Shown here in pieces: positions 51,833 to 60,231 of a DNA stretch of 64,000 bases; positions within the stretch are counted from its first letter, which is position 1; every line of letters starts with the position of its first letter. A program made the translations under genes and the position numbers. The stretch covers positions 62,001 to 126,000 of the forward strand of contig NZ_SRYG01000004.1 in NCBI RefSeq assembly GCF_004793885.1. Direction: 5' to 3'. The notes under the pieces are model-generated. The model searched no databases and was not told the origin of the DNA. It worked only from the letters and a program-made list of their open reading frames with translations. This stretch comes from Dubosiella muris. Lineage in GTDB: Bacteria; Bacillota_I; Bacilli_A; Erysipelotrichales; Erysipelotrichaceae.

Positions 51833-53206
51833 ATGAAGGAAAATAAAATGGGAACGATGCCCGTCAACCGGCTGCTCATCTCGATGTCCATTCCAATGAT
51901 CATCTCGATGCTCGTGCAGGCGCTTTACAATGTCGTGGACTCGATGTTCGTGGCGCAAGTCAGCGAAAACGCGCTGACGGCCGTATCGCTCGCCTTTCCC
52001 TATCAAAACCTGATGATCGCGGTCGCGACCGGAACGGGAGTCGGAATCAACGCGCTGCTATCCAAGTCATTGGGCGAAAACGATAAAAAACTTGTCAATA
52101 AAACCGGCTGCAACGCCGTGTTTCTCGCGCTTGCCAGCTGGGCGGTCTTCGCCATTCTCGGGCTGGCGTTTTGCCGGACCTTTTTTCAAATGCAAACCGG
52201 CGTCGCGGAAATCGTCGATGGCGGCACGGCGTATTTACGCATTTGCAGCGTGATCTCCATCGGTCTGTTCGTGCAAATCGCGTTCGAAAAGCTGCTTGCC
52301 TCCACGGGCCGCACGACGCTGACGATGTTCACGCAAGGCACGGGCGCCATCATCAACATCGTGCTGGACCCCATCTTTATTTTCGGATGGTTCGGCATGC
52401 CCGCCATGGGCGTCGCCGGCGCGGCCATCGCGACCGTGATCGGGCAGCTTGCCGGCGCCTCGCTAGGCATTTGGCTCAACCATCGCTACAACGATGAGCT
52501 CCACTTGTCCTTTCAAGGCTTCCGGCCGGACACCCGCGTCATTAAAAAGATTTACAGCGTGGGCGTGCCCAGTATTTTAATGGCCTCGATCGGCTCGGTC
52601 ATGACGTTTGGTATGAACAAGATCCTTATTGGATTTTCCACGACCGCGGCCGCGGTCTTTGGTGTGTACTTCAAGCTGCAAAGCTTCATCTTCATGCCGG
52701 TCTTTGGATTGAACAACGGACTCGTCCCGATCGTGGCCTACAACTACGGGGCGCGCCGGCCGCAGCGCATCATTCAAACCATCAAGCTTTCCATGGTGTA
52801 CGCCACGGGCATGATGGCGCTTGGCTTCGCGGCGTTCCAGCTCTTTCCGCAAAGCCTGCTTTCGATTTTCAACGCCTCCGACACGATGCTTTCAATCGGG
52901 ATCCCGGCTTTGAAAATCATCTCGCTCCACTTTATCCTGGCGGGATATTCGATCATTTGCTCCAGCACGTTCCAGGCTTTGGGCCATGGCGTCCTTTCCT
53001 TGCAGATGTCGCTGGCGCGCCAGCTCGTCGTCCTGCTGCCGTGCGCGTTCGTGTTCGCCCAAACCGGGGTGCTCGACTATGTGTGGCTCGCCTTCCCGAT
53101 CGCGGAACTCGTATCCGTCGCGATGGGCACATTGTTCCTGCTTCGTATTTTCAAGCACGAGATCGAACCGCTGCGAAACAACGAGCTTGTATTTGAAACC
53201 AAGTAG
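51833..53206 (+). CDS. MATE family efflux transporter (MepA-like)
   Basis: 457 residues from ATG 51833 (GAGGAGGG about 9 nt upstream); the frame is open far upstream but that is antisense to the other MATE gene. The N-terminus MGTMPVNRLLISMSIPMIIS and YNVVDSMFVAQVSENALTAV, with FGWFGMPAMGVAGAAIATVI and GLNNGLVPIVAYNYGARRP, are typical of the Bacillota MepA/NorM-like MATE branch. Twelve spans. Substrate unknown. Confidence 0.93.
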   Translation: MKENKMGTMPVNRLLISMSIPMIISMLVQALYNVVDSMFVAQVSENALTAVSLAFPYQNLMIAVATGTGVGINALLSKSLGENDKKLVNKTGCNAVFLALASWAVFAILGLAFCRTFFQMQTGVAEIVDGGTAYLRICSVISIGLFVQIAFEKLLASTGRTTLTMFTQGTGAIINIVLDPIFIFGWFGMPAMGVAGAAIATVIGQLAGASLGIWLNHRYNDELHLSFQGFRPDTRVIKKIYSVGVPSILMASIGSVMTFGMNKILIGFSTTAAAVFGVYFKLQSFIFMPVFGLNNGLVPIVAYNYGARRPQRIIQTIKLSMVYATGMMALGFAAFQLFPQSLLSIFNASDTMLSIGIPALKIISLHFILAGYSIICSSTFQALGHGVLSLQMSLARQLVVLLPCAFVFAQTGVLDYVWLAFPIAELVSVAMGTLFLLRIFKHEIEPLRNNELVFETK

Positions 53207-53215
53207 CGTCATAAT
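53187..53215 (+). promoter_or_regulatory. Leaderless-type promoter of the 51-residue gene
   Basis: TTGTAT (53187-53192), 17-bp spacer, CATAAT (53210-53215), then exactly 6 nt to the ATG at 53222. The -35 lies inside the 3' end of the MATE gene. Confidence 0.6.
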
Positions 53216-53221
53216 ACGAGT

Positions 53222-53377
53222 ATGAACTACTTAAGCATGGCGTTTTATTTCGCCGCCTCCGGCTTGCTGGTGGCGTTCGCCTTTACGAACAAGACCGGCT
53301 TTTTGATTGCCGGTGTCGTCAGCCTGGCTGTCGCGGTCGTCCTGGGCAAACTGGCGAAAAAAAACAAATCCAACTAG
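53222..53377 (+). CDS. 51-residue two-span membrane protein
   Basis: Product: NYLSMAFYFAASGLLVAFAF, turn TNKTG, then LIAGVVSLAVAVVLGKLAKK and a basic end. A helical hairpin with a positive C-terminus. No Shine-Dalgarno site; the promoter -10 box ends 6 nt before the ATG, so it is probably read from a leaderless mRNA. It is followed by its own terminator. Unknown function. Confidence 0.7.
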   Translation: MNYLSMAFYFAASGLLVAFAFTNKTGFLIAGVVSLAVAVVLGKLAKKNKSN

Positions 53378-53403
53378 AAAGACGTCTTCACGGGCGTCTT
53401 TTT
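53378..53403 (+). terminator. Terminator of the 51-residue gene
   Basis: AAGACG/CGTCTT stem with a 10-nt loop and a T run, starting at the stop codon. Confidence 0.8.
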
Positions 53404-53413
53404 TCGTTTACCC

Positions 53414-53441
53414 AAAAGAAAAAGGCGTCTTCACACGCCTT
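53414..53441 (-). terminator. Terminator of the 71-residue gene
   Basis: AAGGCGT/ACGCCTT stem with a 6-nt loop and TTTCTTTT on the minus strand. Confidence 0.8.
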
Positions 53442-53447
53442 GATTTC

Positions 53448-53663
53448 TTATTTGTGCTCGCTGACTTCCACTTTCACTTTGTGGTTCATCGGATCGAGAT
53501 CGTATGTGATCTTGGAAAAATCTTCCTGATGGTTCGCCACGATATCCCGTACCGTATCGAACACCTCGTCCTCTTTGTCCGCGTGCTTGCAGTCGTATTC
53601 GATCGACGTCACGACCGACTTCTTCACAGGAACGCTATTTAATTCATCTACCATTGATTTCAT
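53448..53663 (-). CDS. 71-residue soluble protein of unknown function
   Basis: ATG 53663 has GAGG 7 nt upstream. Small, acidic; the pattern VKKSVVTSIEYDCKHADKED and FSKITYDLDPMNHKVKVEVS suggests a compact alpha/beta fold. No family recognised. Monocistronic. Confidence 0.65.
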   Translation of the reverse strand: MKSMVDELNSVPVKKSVVTSIEYDCKHADKEDEVFDTVRDIVANHQEDFSKITYDLDPMNHKVKVEVSEHK

Positions 53664-53740
53664 GACAATACCTCATTGTTTATTCAGGCAAACCGCCTTT
53701 AAACCAGTATAGCATATCTTTTTTCTTTTCGAAACCTGCA

Positions 53741-54490
53741 TTATACTTCATAAAACGCCAGCAAATCCGCCGGCTTGAGTTTTTCCTTCTCCTCCCTGGA
53801 AAAATCCTTTATGATTTTGCCATCGTTGAAAATCAAAAGCCGGTCCCCGTATTTCAAGGCGTCCGTCATATTGTGGGTAATCATTAGCGCCGTCATCTTC
53901 TCGCGCCGCACAAGCTGGTCCGTGATTTCCAAAATCGTCTTCGCGCTTTTGGGATCGAGCGCCGCCGTATGCTCGTCAAGCAGCAGCAGCTTAGGCGGAT
54001 CAAGCACCGCCATGATCAAAGCGACCGCCTGCCTCTGCCCGCCCGAAAGCAGACCGATCGGCGTCTTGAGCCGCTCTTCCAGCCCCATATGCAAATCCTT
54101 GAGCTTTTCCTTGAACAGCTCGACGTCTTTCTTTTTGACCGCGATCGAAAACAGCGACGTGCCCGCGTGTCCGGTCAGCGCCAGGTTTTCCTCCACCGTC
54201 AAGCCGGCCGCGGTGCCCTGCGCCGGGTTTTGGAACAGCCGGCCGATATGTTTCGAGCGCACGTGCACCTTCTCGTTCGTGATATCCTTGCCGTCAAGCG
54301 TGATCGTGCCCGACGTCACCGGCACCGAACCGGTTACCACGTTGAAAAACGTGCTTTTTCCCGCCCCGTTGCTGCCAAGGATCGTGACGAACTCGCCCTC
54401 TTTGATGTGCACCGACACGTGGTCGAGCGCCGTCTTTTCCAGTTTTGTGCCTTCATTGAAGACGACATTCACATCGTTTAACTCAAGCAT
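53741..54490 (-). CDS. ABC transporter ATP-binding protein (TrpZ-like)
   Basis: 249 residues. Walker A LGSNGAGKSTFFN, Q-loop FQNPAQGT, signature LLSGGQRQAVALIMA, Walker B LLLLDEHTAALDP, H-loop ITHNM. The Glu-His after the Walker B Asp is the form seen in this importer group. Last gene of the three-gene operon, overlapping the permease by 8 bp. Confidence 0.92.
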   Translation of the reverse strand: MLELNDVNVVFNEGTKLEKTALDHVSVHIKEGEFVTILGSNGAGKSTFFNVVTGSVPVTSGTITLDGKDITNEKVHVRSKHIGRLFQNPAQGTAAGLTVEENLALTGHAGTSLFSIAVKKKDVELFKEKLKDLHMGLEERLKTPIGLLSGGQRQAVALIMAVLDPPKLLLLDEHTAALDPKSAKTILEITDQLVRREKMTALMITHNMTDALKYGDRLLIFNDGKIIKDFSREEKEKLKPADLLAFYEV

Positions 54491-55352
54491 GGCGTTTCCT
54501 CCTTTTCGAACGCAAGTACGGAATCGAAATCGTGATGGCGACCAGCACCGCCGACACGAGATTCATGTCCGTCGCCGCGAACCCCAGCTTCAAGGCGAAC
54601 GTGTACAGCAGACGGTACGCGACGGCGCCAAAGATCGAGGCGGCAAGACCCGCCGCGATCGTGTGGCGGCGAAACACCGCCTCGCCCACGATGATGCCGG
54701 CCAGGCCGAGCACGAGCATGCCGGTACCACTCGTCACATCCGCGAAGTTCTGGTACTGCACGAGCAGCGCGCCCGACACCGCGACGATGCCGTTGGACAA
54801 GCCCAGCCCTAAAAACTTCATCGCGTCCACGTTGATGCTCGACGACCGGATCATCTCCTCGTTGTCGCCGGTGGCGCGCAGCATCAGTCCCAAATTCGTT
54901 TTAAAGAACCAGTACAGCAGCAAGCCGATGAGCGCCACGATCGCCACCAGCACAACGAGCTGCGTCTTCGAGTTCGACAGTAGCGTCCACACCGGCTTGA
55001 GCGTGTTGGAAAACAGCGACACGTTAGGCGCCCCGCCCATAATGCGGATGTTGATGGAATACAGCCCGCTCATTGTCAAAATGCCCGCCAGCAAAGGCTG
55101 GATGCGCATTTTCGTCTGCAAAAAGGCCGTGACGCAACCACAAAGACAGCCGGCAAGAAAGCCGGCTATCAAGCCCAGGATCGGATGGCCGGCCAGCGTG
55201 CACATCGCGCACACGCAGCCGCCCGTCGCGTACGAACCATCCACGGTTAAATCGGGCGTGTCCATGATCCGGAAGGAAATGTACTCCCCCAGTGAAAGCA
55301 CAGCGAAAATCAAGCCGAGCTCGCACGCCTTGGTGAGAATGGCAATCGACAT
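54483..55352 (-). CDS. ABC transporter permease (TrpY-like, branched-chain/LivH type)
   Basis: 289 residues with about eight to nine spans. The segments TPDLTVDGSYATGGCVCAM, LLRATGDNEEMIRSSSINVD and GLGLSNGIVAVSGALLVQYQ match the permeases that partner PF04392 binding proteins. Directly follows the binding-protein gene and overlaps the ATPase gene. Confidence 0.92.
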   Translation of the reverse strand: MSIAILTKACELGLIFAVLSLGEYISFRIMDTPDLTVDGSYATGGCVCAMCTLAGHPILGLIAGFLAGCLCGCVTAFLQTKMRIQPLLAGILTMSGLYSINIRIMGGAPNVSLFSNTLKPVWTLLSNSKTQLVVLVAIVALIGLLLYWFFKTNLGLMLRATGDNEEMIRSSSINVDAMKFLGLGLSNGIVAVSGALLVQYQNFADVTSGTGMLVLGLAGIIVGEAVFRRHTIAAGLAASIFGAVAYRLLYTFALKLGFAATDMNLVSAVLVAITISIPYLRSKRRKRHA

Positions 55353-55353
55353 G

Positions 55354-56340
55354 CTATTCTCCCACCATGATCAAGTTGTCGTCGTTTTGGATTGCTTCGG
55401 GCAGCGTGACCTTCAACTGATCCATGTACGCCTTGTTCACATAAATATTCAAGCCGTCTTTAAACACCTTGACAGGAATGTCGCCGGCTTTTTTCCCTTT
55501 TAAAATCTCGTCGACCATGTTCGCCGTTTCGCGACCCAGCTCCTCGTAGTTGATGCCGACCGTCGCGAATCCGCCATCCTGCACCATCGAGTCCGCGCCC
55601 ACGTAGTACGGAATTCCCGCGTCCAGCGCGATTTTCGAAAGCGCCGCCATGCCCGAGGCGACCGTGTTGTCGTTTGGCGAGAACATCGCGTCGACCTTTT
55701 CCGCCAAAACGGAAGCGGAAGACTGGAGCTCAGTCATGTCTTTGCCCGTGCCCTCGATCAGCTCGATGCCGTTGGCCTTGCAGTATTCCTTCGCCTTCTC
55801 CAAGTTGGAAACCGAGTTGGCCTCCCCCGCGTTGTACAGGAAGCCCAGCGTTTTCAAATCCGGGTTGATTTGTTTGGCGAGCGCCACGATCTGGTCGATT
55901 TGCACCTCGTCGCTCGTTCCCGTGATGTTGCCGCCCGGCTTGTCCAGACTTTGCACAAGACCGGCGCCTACCGGATCGGACACGGCCGAAAACACGACCG
56001 GAATCTCCTCCGCCTCGTTGGCGGCCGATTGCGCCGTCGGCGTCGCAATTGCGACAATGACATCGCTCTGCTCGTCCGCGAACTGCGACATGATCGAATT
56101 TAAGTTGGAAGGCTGTCCAGCCGCGTCCGCAAAATTGTATTCCACCGTCTCGCCGTCTTTGTAGCCTAGCGTTTCCATCTGGTCCACGAACGCGTCGCGA
56201 ATCGTGTTCAGCGACGTGTGCGACACGATTTGCGCCACGCCGATCTTTGGCGTCTTTTCCGTTTGTGCCGCCGAGCAGCCCGAAACCAGCGTTGCCGATA
56301 AACAAAGTGCGCTCAAAACTTTTAAAGATGTCTTTTTCAT
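55354..56340 (-). CDS. ABC transporter substrate-binding lipoprotein (PF04392, TrpX-like)
   Basis: 328 residues. Lipoprotein signal LSALCLSATLVSGC, with lipidated Cys near residue 22. The mature domain is IGVAQIVSHTSLNTIRDAF, VAIATPTAQSAANEAEEIP, FSAVSDPVGAGLVQSLDKPG and DNTVASGMAALSKIALDAG, hallmarks of PF04392. This family with a LivH-like permease has been predicted to import tryptophan (TrpXYZ) when preceded by a Trp T-box; the leader here is a T-box, which supports that reading. AGAGGAG lies before the ATG. Confidence 0.92.
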   Translation of the reverse strand: MKKTSLKVLSALCLSATLVSGCSAAQTEKTPKIGVAQIVSHTSLNTIRDAFVDQMETLGYKDGETVEYNFADAAGQPSNLNSIMSQFADEQSDVIVAIATPTAQSAANEAEEIPVVFSAVSDPVGAGLVQSLDKPGGNITGTSDEVQIDQIVALAKQINPDLKTLGFLYNAGEANSVSNLEKAKEYCKANGIELIEGTGKDMTELQSSASVLAEKVDAMFSPNDNTVASGMAALSKIALDAGIPYYVGADSMVQDGGFATVGINYEELGRETANMVDEILKGKKAGDIPVKVFKDGLNIYVNKAYMDQLKVTLPEAIQNDDNLIMVGE

Positions 56341-56370
56341 ATGCTCTCTCCTCTTTTTTTCTTAGCACTT

Positions 56371-56650
56371 TCATAAAATGGTTTAAATAAAAAGTCCCGC
56401 GCCTCAAAAACGAGACACAGGACAGAATTTCAATTTCTGCGGTACCACCTGAATTGGCATACGACATACCCACTTTACGAATGCTATCACATTCTTCTTT
56501 CTGTAACGGGAAAGCCCCGGCTCGGCTACTGGGATTCACCTCGCCCTCCGAAGTCCATTTGCAGACTCGTTGCCACCCGGCTTGCACCATCCCGGACTCG
56601 CTAAGACACGTTTTTCTGTTTGATCTCTTCTTCAACGGTTTGATTTATGG
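56371..56650 (-). promoter_or_regulatory. T-box riboswitch leader of the TrpXYZ-like operon
   Basis: On the minus strand the T-box core AGGTGGTACCGCAG is at 56450-56437. It is followed by a terminator (GTCCTGTGTCTC with GAGGCGCGGGAC, 56424-56394) and TTTTTATTT. The Stem I region begins GAAGAAGAG. A candidate specifier region reads GCAAATGGAC, which contains TGG (Trp) but also ATG one base earlier, so tRNA identity cannot be fixed by eye; TGG fits the transporter family. Confidence 0.9.
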
Positions 56651-56654
56651 CTGT

Positions 56655-56683
56655 ATCATACCCCCGTTTTTCGCATTTGTAAA
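56655..56683 (-). promoter_or_regulatory. Promoter of the trp T-box leader
   Basis: TTTACA (56683-56678), 17-bp spacer, TATGAT (56660-56655). Confidence 0.8.
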
Positions 56684-56882
56684 GCGAAAGAATGCGCTTT
56701 TTGAAACAAAATGTAAAAAATGAAAGAAGGAGATCGTTTTCATTCCGGAATCCGCAAATTCTCCAGATTGAACTCGACCGTCCGATCCGGTCCGCTTTGT
56801 TTGCGCAAAATCTTGATGCCAGCGCCATAATGTTCGTTCGATTTTTCTTCGCAACATATTCTCACCTCAATGTCGTTATATA

Positions 56883-56910
56883 GAAAAAGTGTAAAATACG
56901 ACACTTTTTC
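56883..56910. terminator. Terminator downstream of the ABC exporter gene
   Basis: A perfect 10-bp stem GAAAAAGTGT/ACACTTTTTC with an 8-nt loop. The segment between it and the T-box promoter (56684-56880) holds only short, unconvincing frames. Confidence 0.75.
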
Positions 56911-56935
56911 CAAAACAAGACTCTCATAGGTGTTT

Positions 56936-58567
56936 TCACCACCGTTTTTTCATTTCCTCTTTCAGCGCTTCGAGCGTGATCGGCCGCAACGTTCCATTTT
57001 TGACGAGCAGGATCTCGTCGTAGCGCGCCGCCACATCCGGGTCGATATGGTGCGACACAGCGATGACGGTTTTGGCCGGATCGTTTAAAAACGCCATTTC
57101 GATGGACTGGCGGGTCGCCTCGTCGATAGCGGAAAACGCCTCGTCCAGCACGACCCATTCCTTGTCGGAGGCGATGGCGCGTCCGAGCACGACGCGCTGG
57201 ATCTGCCCGCCGCTGAGCATCATGGAATCGCTGTCGAACACCTCGTTTTGCCGTTCGTTCAAATCCATCAAACGCACCTGCTTTAAAACCGGCTCGACAG
57301 GTTTGTCCTTGCCGAGCACGATATTTTCTTTTAGCGTCATCGGAAAGAGCGAGAGCGTTTGCGACACGTAGGCGATGTGGGAAAAATACGATCCGTAGCG
57401 CACCTGGTCGAGCGGCGCGCCATCGGCTTTCACGTTCGATGACGGGATTTGTTTGAGCAGCAGCTTGAGCAGCGTCGACTTGCCTTCCCCGCTTGGCCCG
57501 ACGATGAGCGTCTTGCTGCCTTGCCTGAACGTGTGGCTCACATCGTGGAACACCGTCTTTCCATTGGGATACGCGAAATCGAGGTGGTCGAGCGTGATGG
57601 AACGCAGTGCGGGAAGCGAGATCGTCTCGCACTTGTTGTGCTCGAGCACGTGCTGTTCCTCCGCTTCCATTTCCTCGAGCAGAAACCGGCTCGACAAGAT
57701 GCGGTTTTTGAGCGTGGCAAACTGGAAGATCGGATTGGCGACCATGTTGGACACTTGCACGACGGCCATCAAAATGGCGACCGTCATATGACCGGTCGAG
57801 ATGAGCAGCGCGCCAAAAACGAGCACGCCGAAAAACATGAACTGGCCGATGCCGTCGTTGAGCGCGTCGCTGACGACCAGAAAGCCGTTCGCTTTGTCGC
57901 TGGCCGCCCGCAAGGCGCGGTTTTCCTTTTGCAGCGAGCGGGAATACAGCGTTTCCACGTTTTCGTTGCGGATGTTTAAAAAGTTTTTATAAAAATTTTT
58001 AATGGTTTGGATCCAGCGCTCCTTTTGCGCAAGCAGCGTCTTCTGGTTCGATTCCAGCCGCGGCGCGAAGCGCTTGTTCAGCCAAAGCGTCAGCCCGGTG
58101 CACACATACATAAAGACGAGCATGAGCGCGTTGTAGGACAAGATATACACGCTGCCGACGACAAAGGAGATGACCAGGTTGATCATGAGCATGTACGAAT
58201 GGACGCATTTCTCGATGATCTGGTCGGCTTTGTTCGTCATCGTGTTGATGAACGCGCTCGAATCGCGCGCCTCCATCTCGCTTGGGCTCATCCGCATCGA
58301 CCAGTCGCCAAGCCACATGAGCAAATCGTAGCGCGCCTTGTTTTCAAATTTTTGCATGAGGGCGCTTTTGATGGAGGAGGCCGACACGTAGACCACCAAA
58401 AACAAGGCCGTTATCCCGCCCAGCTCCATCACGCTTTCCCACGTCATCTTTCCACCAACGAGCTCGCCCATCAAATACGCCTTTCCTAGCTCGGCGACTG
58501 CGAAAACGATGACCGAGACGACGACCGCGACAAACAGTCCCGGATTTTTTCGAATAAAACGGATCAT
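56936..58567 (-). CDS. ABC exporter half-transporter (membrane + ATPase domains)
   Basis: 543 residues. N-terminal six-span exporter domain (about 1-310) and C-terminal ATPase: Walker A VGPSGEGKSTLLKL near 360, Q-loop AYVSQTLSLF, signature MLSGGQIQRVVLGRA, Walker B WVVLDEAFSAID, H-loop AVSHHID. Substrate unknown; exports peptide, lipid or drug. AGGAGGG precedes the ATG. The TPR regulator gene lies 63 bp upstream on the same strand, so the two probably form an operon. Confidence 0.92.
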   Translation of the reverse strand: MIRFIRKNPGLFVAVVVSVIVFAVAELGKAYLMGELVGGKMTWESVMELGGITALFLVVYVSASSIKSALMQKFENKARYDLLMWLGDWSMRMSPSEMEARDSSAFINTMTNKADQIIEKCVHSYMLMINLVISFVVGSVYILSYNALMLVFMYVCTGLTLWLNKRFAPRLESNQKTLLAQKERWIQTIKNFYKNFLNIRNENVETLYSRSLQKENRALRAASDKANGFLVVSDALNDGIGQFMFFGVLVFGALLISTGHMTVAILMAVVQVSNMVANPIFQFATLKNRILSSRFLLEEMEAEEQHVLEHNKCETISLPALRSITLDHLDFAYPNGKTVFHDVSHTFRQGSKTLIVGPSGEGKSTLLKLLLKQIPSSNVKADGAPLDQVRYGSYFSHIAYVSQTLSLFPMTLKENIVLGKDKPVEPVLKQVRLMDLNERQNEVFDSDSMMLSGGQIQRVVLGRAIASDKEWVVLDEAFSAIDEATRQSIEMAFLNDPAKTVIAVSHHIDPDVAARYDEILLVKNGTLRPITLEALKEEMKKRW

Positions 58568-58630
58568 GAAATTCCCTCCTGATGACGGTATCGTACCGCC
58601 TGGTTTTGTCTTTTTCCATGATCCGTTTTT

Positions 58631-59956
58631 TTAATCTTTTTCGCGCAATCCCACAATGGAGCGCGTTTTTTGTTTGCGCCGCTCCAAAGCGAGCAACCGC
58701 CGGTGATACGTTTCGACCCGGTCGACGCGGCCAAGCTGCGCGTTCAAGTCGATGAGCCGCTCCAAAAAGAAGCATTCCCATCCCGGCTCCTGATGGAGCG
58801 CCATTTCCGAATACACGATTCCCAGCGCCTCGTCGGCTTTTTCGAGTTCCCCCTCGCTCCACGCCAGCGCGCCTTCGACAAAATAGCGAACGAGGGGCGC
58901 CGTTTCGCGTCGCAGGATCCATTCGCTCCACTGACGAACGTGGTGGGAATCGTCCAGCCGCAAGTAGGAAAACAGGAGATAAAAGTACAACGCGAAATCG
59001 ACATGTTCGCCAAACTGTTCGATCGAGCGTTTGGCGAACACGATGGCGTTCATGTCGTCCTTGGCGAAAAACGCGGTTTGCGCCAAATTGTCGAGCGCCT
59101 GACGCTGAATGAACGTGTTTTGGGTACGAACCCCTTCCTCGTATAAATTCAGCAGCGCCGCCTGCGCGGCTTCCCGCTCGTTGTTGCGGGCCAAAAAGAT
59201 GGCTTCCAGCAGCGCGAGCTGCAAAAACTGCTCGCTGGAAGCGGTGGCAAACACGAGCTGCTGGCAGCGTGCAAGATGATTGCGCGCGACCTGGTCGCAG
59301 TTGAGGATCATCGCGGTGTCCGCCATGCGCAAATGCGTCAGGTACGACGTCTTGTCGAAACAAAGCGCCCGTTCATAACACGTCCACGCCTGTTCGAAAC
59401 GAAGACATTCGTACCATGTGTCGCCGGCCAGCTGTTCGTATACCGCGCGCTGACGATTGGAAAACAAGTCCTTGAACGCGGCGATTTCGTCGACTTTGGC
59501 GCGCAGGGCCTGTCGCTCCTCCTTTGTCCAAATGGTTTTCATCAACCCCTTTTTGGCATACACCATCGCGTACAGCTCGAGCAGCGCGTATCCGGCGAAG
59601 AAATACGAGGCCTTCAGCTGCGGATTGCGCAAAAAGGCGTCCAGCTTGTCGAGCATCCGCTCGATATCGACGAGGTGGAAATGGCGAATATCGTCCAGCT
59701 GTGTGGCGTAGGCGTCCAGAAGATGCCAGTTGTCGAGAAAGCTTTCAAACCCGAACACCTGCGCGATCTGGTCCATTTCATCCGGAAGCAAAAGCGTTTC
59801 CCCGAGCTCGACGCGTCGGATCGTCGAGTACGACATATGCATCGTATGACCGAGATTTTCAAGACTCCATCCGTTTTGCTGGCGGTAAAAGCGCACAAAA
59901 CGGCCGAAAATCATCGCCTTTTGGTAAAATTCCTTTTGATTGTGTTCTTTTTCCAT
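58631..59956 (-). CDS. HTH regulator with TPR-like domain (Rgg/PlcR-like)
   Basis: 441 residues from ATG 59956. N-terminal Xre HTH (FGRFVRFYRQQNGWSLENLG, MSYSTIRRVELGET) and about 350 residues of TPR-like helices (for example YECLRFEQAWTCYERALCF, YLTHLRMADTAMILNCDQVA, FIQRQALDNLAQTAFFAKDD). RRNPP-type regulators of this shape respond to exported peptides; the downstream ABC exporter fits that model but no peptide gene is proven. A TATAAT (59968-59963) ends 6 nt before this ATG and there is no Shine-Dalgarno site, so translation is probably leaderless. An alternative start at 59992 would lie upstream of that promoter. Confidence 0.85.
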   Translation of the reverse strand: MEKEHNQKEFYQKAMIFGRFVRFYRQQNGWSLENLGHTMHMSYSTIRRVELGETLLLPDEMDQIAQVFGFESFLDNWHLLDAYATQLDDIRHFHLVDIERMLDKLDAFLRNPQLKASYFFAGYALLELYAMVYAKKGLMKTIWTKEERQALRAKVDEIAAFKDLFSNRQRAVYEQLAGDTWYECLRFEQAWTCYERALCFDKTSYLTHLRMADTAMILNCDQVARNHLARCQQLVFATASSEQFLQLALLEAIFLARNNEREAAQAALLNLYEEGVRTQNTFIQRQALDNLAQTAFFAKDDMNAIVFAKRSIEQFGEHVDFALYFYLLFSYLRLDDSHHVRQWSEWILRRETAPLVRYFVEGALAWSEGELEKADEALGIVYSEMALHQEPGWECFFLERLIDLNAQLGRVDRVETYHRRLLALERRKQKTRSIVGLREKD

Positions 59957-59962
59957 AAGGGT

Positions 59963-59968
59963 ATTATA
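59963..59968 (-). promoter_or_regulatory. Candidate leaderless promoter of the TPR regulator
   Basis: Perfect TATAAT with exactly 6 nt to the ATG at 59956; -35 poor (TGGGCG at 17 bp). Confidence 0.5.
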
Positions 59969-60087
59969 GCGAACCCCTTCCCCGTCGCCCATTCCATTTT
60001 TCAATATTTTGCCGGTTTTCCCACAAGCGGAAATCAAAAGTGCGTATTTTGCCCTTTTTCGCTCTATGAAAAATGCGTAAAAAGGAG

Positions 60088-60231
60088 GTGTCTATATTCC
60101 AAAGAAAAAAGATCTCACCCATCGAAGTGAAATCTTCTGCATCCAAAACAAATACATCGGGCAAAGAAAAGAAACGACAACGATTTCATCGTGAAACCGG
60201 AAATCATATCCTTTTGATTTGTCCGTTTTGA
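60088..60231 (+). CDS. Possible 47-residue basic peptide (start uncertain)
   Basis: A consensus AAAGGAGG site (60081-60088) lies in front of an open frame reading SIFQRKKISPIEVKSSASKT ... KEKKRQRFHRETGNHILLIC-Pro-Phe. The only near start is a GTG overlapping the site (60088), so initiation is doubtful. Lys/Arg-rich with a short hydrophobic end. It is on the strand opposite to both the TPR regulator and the ABC remnant, and its end overlaps the remnant. It could be a signalling peptide precursor or nothing. Confidence 0.25.
   Translation: MSIFQRKKISPIEVKSSASKTNTSGKEKKRQRFHRETGNHILLICPF

Noticed and set aside
55730-56635. 301-codon minus-strand frame
   Set aside because: It runs through the T-box leader and then out of frame through the binding-protein gene.
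56645-56857. 70-codon minus-strand frame with a GAGG site
   Set aside because: It overlaps the T-box promoter and has no protein-like composition; another short frame here is equally plausible, so neither is called.
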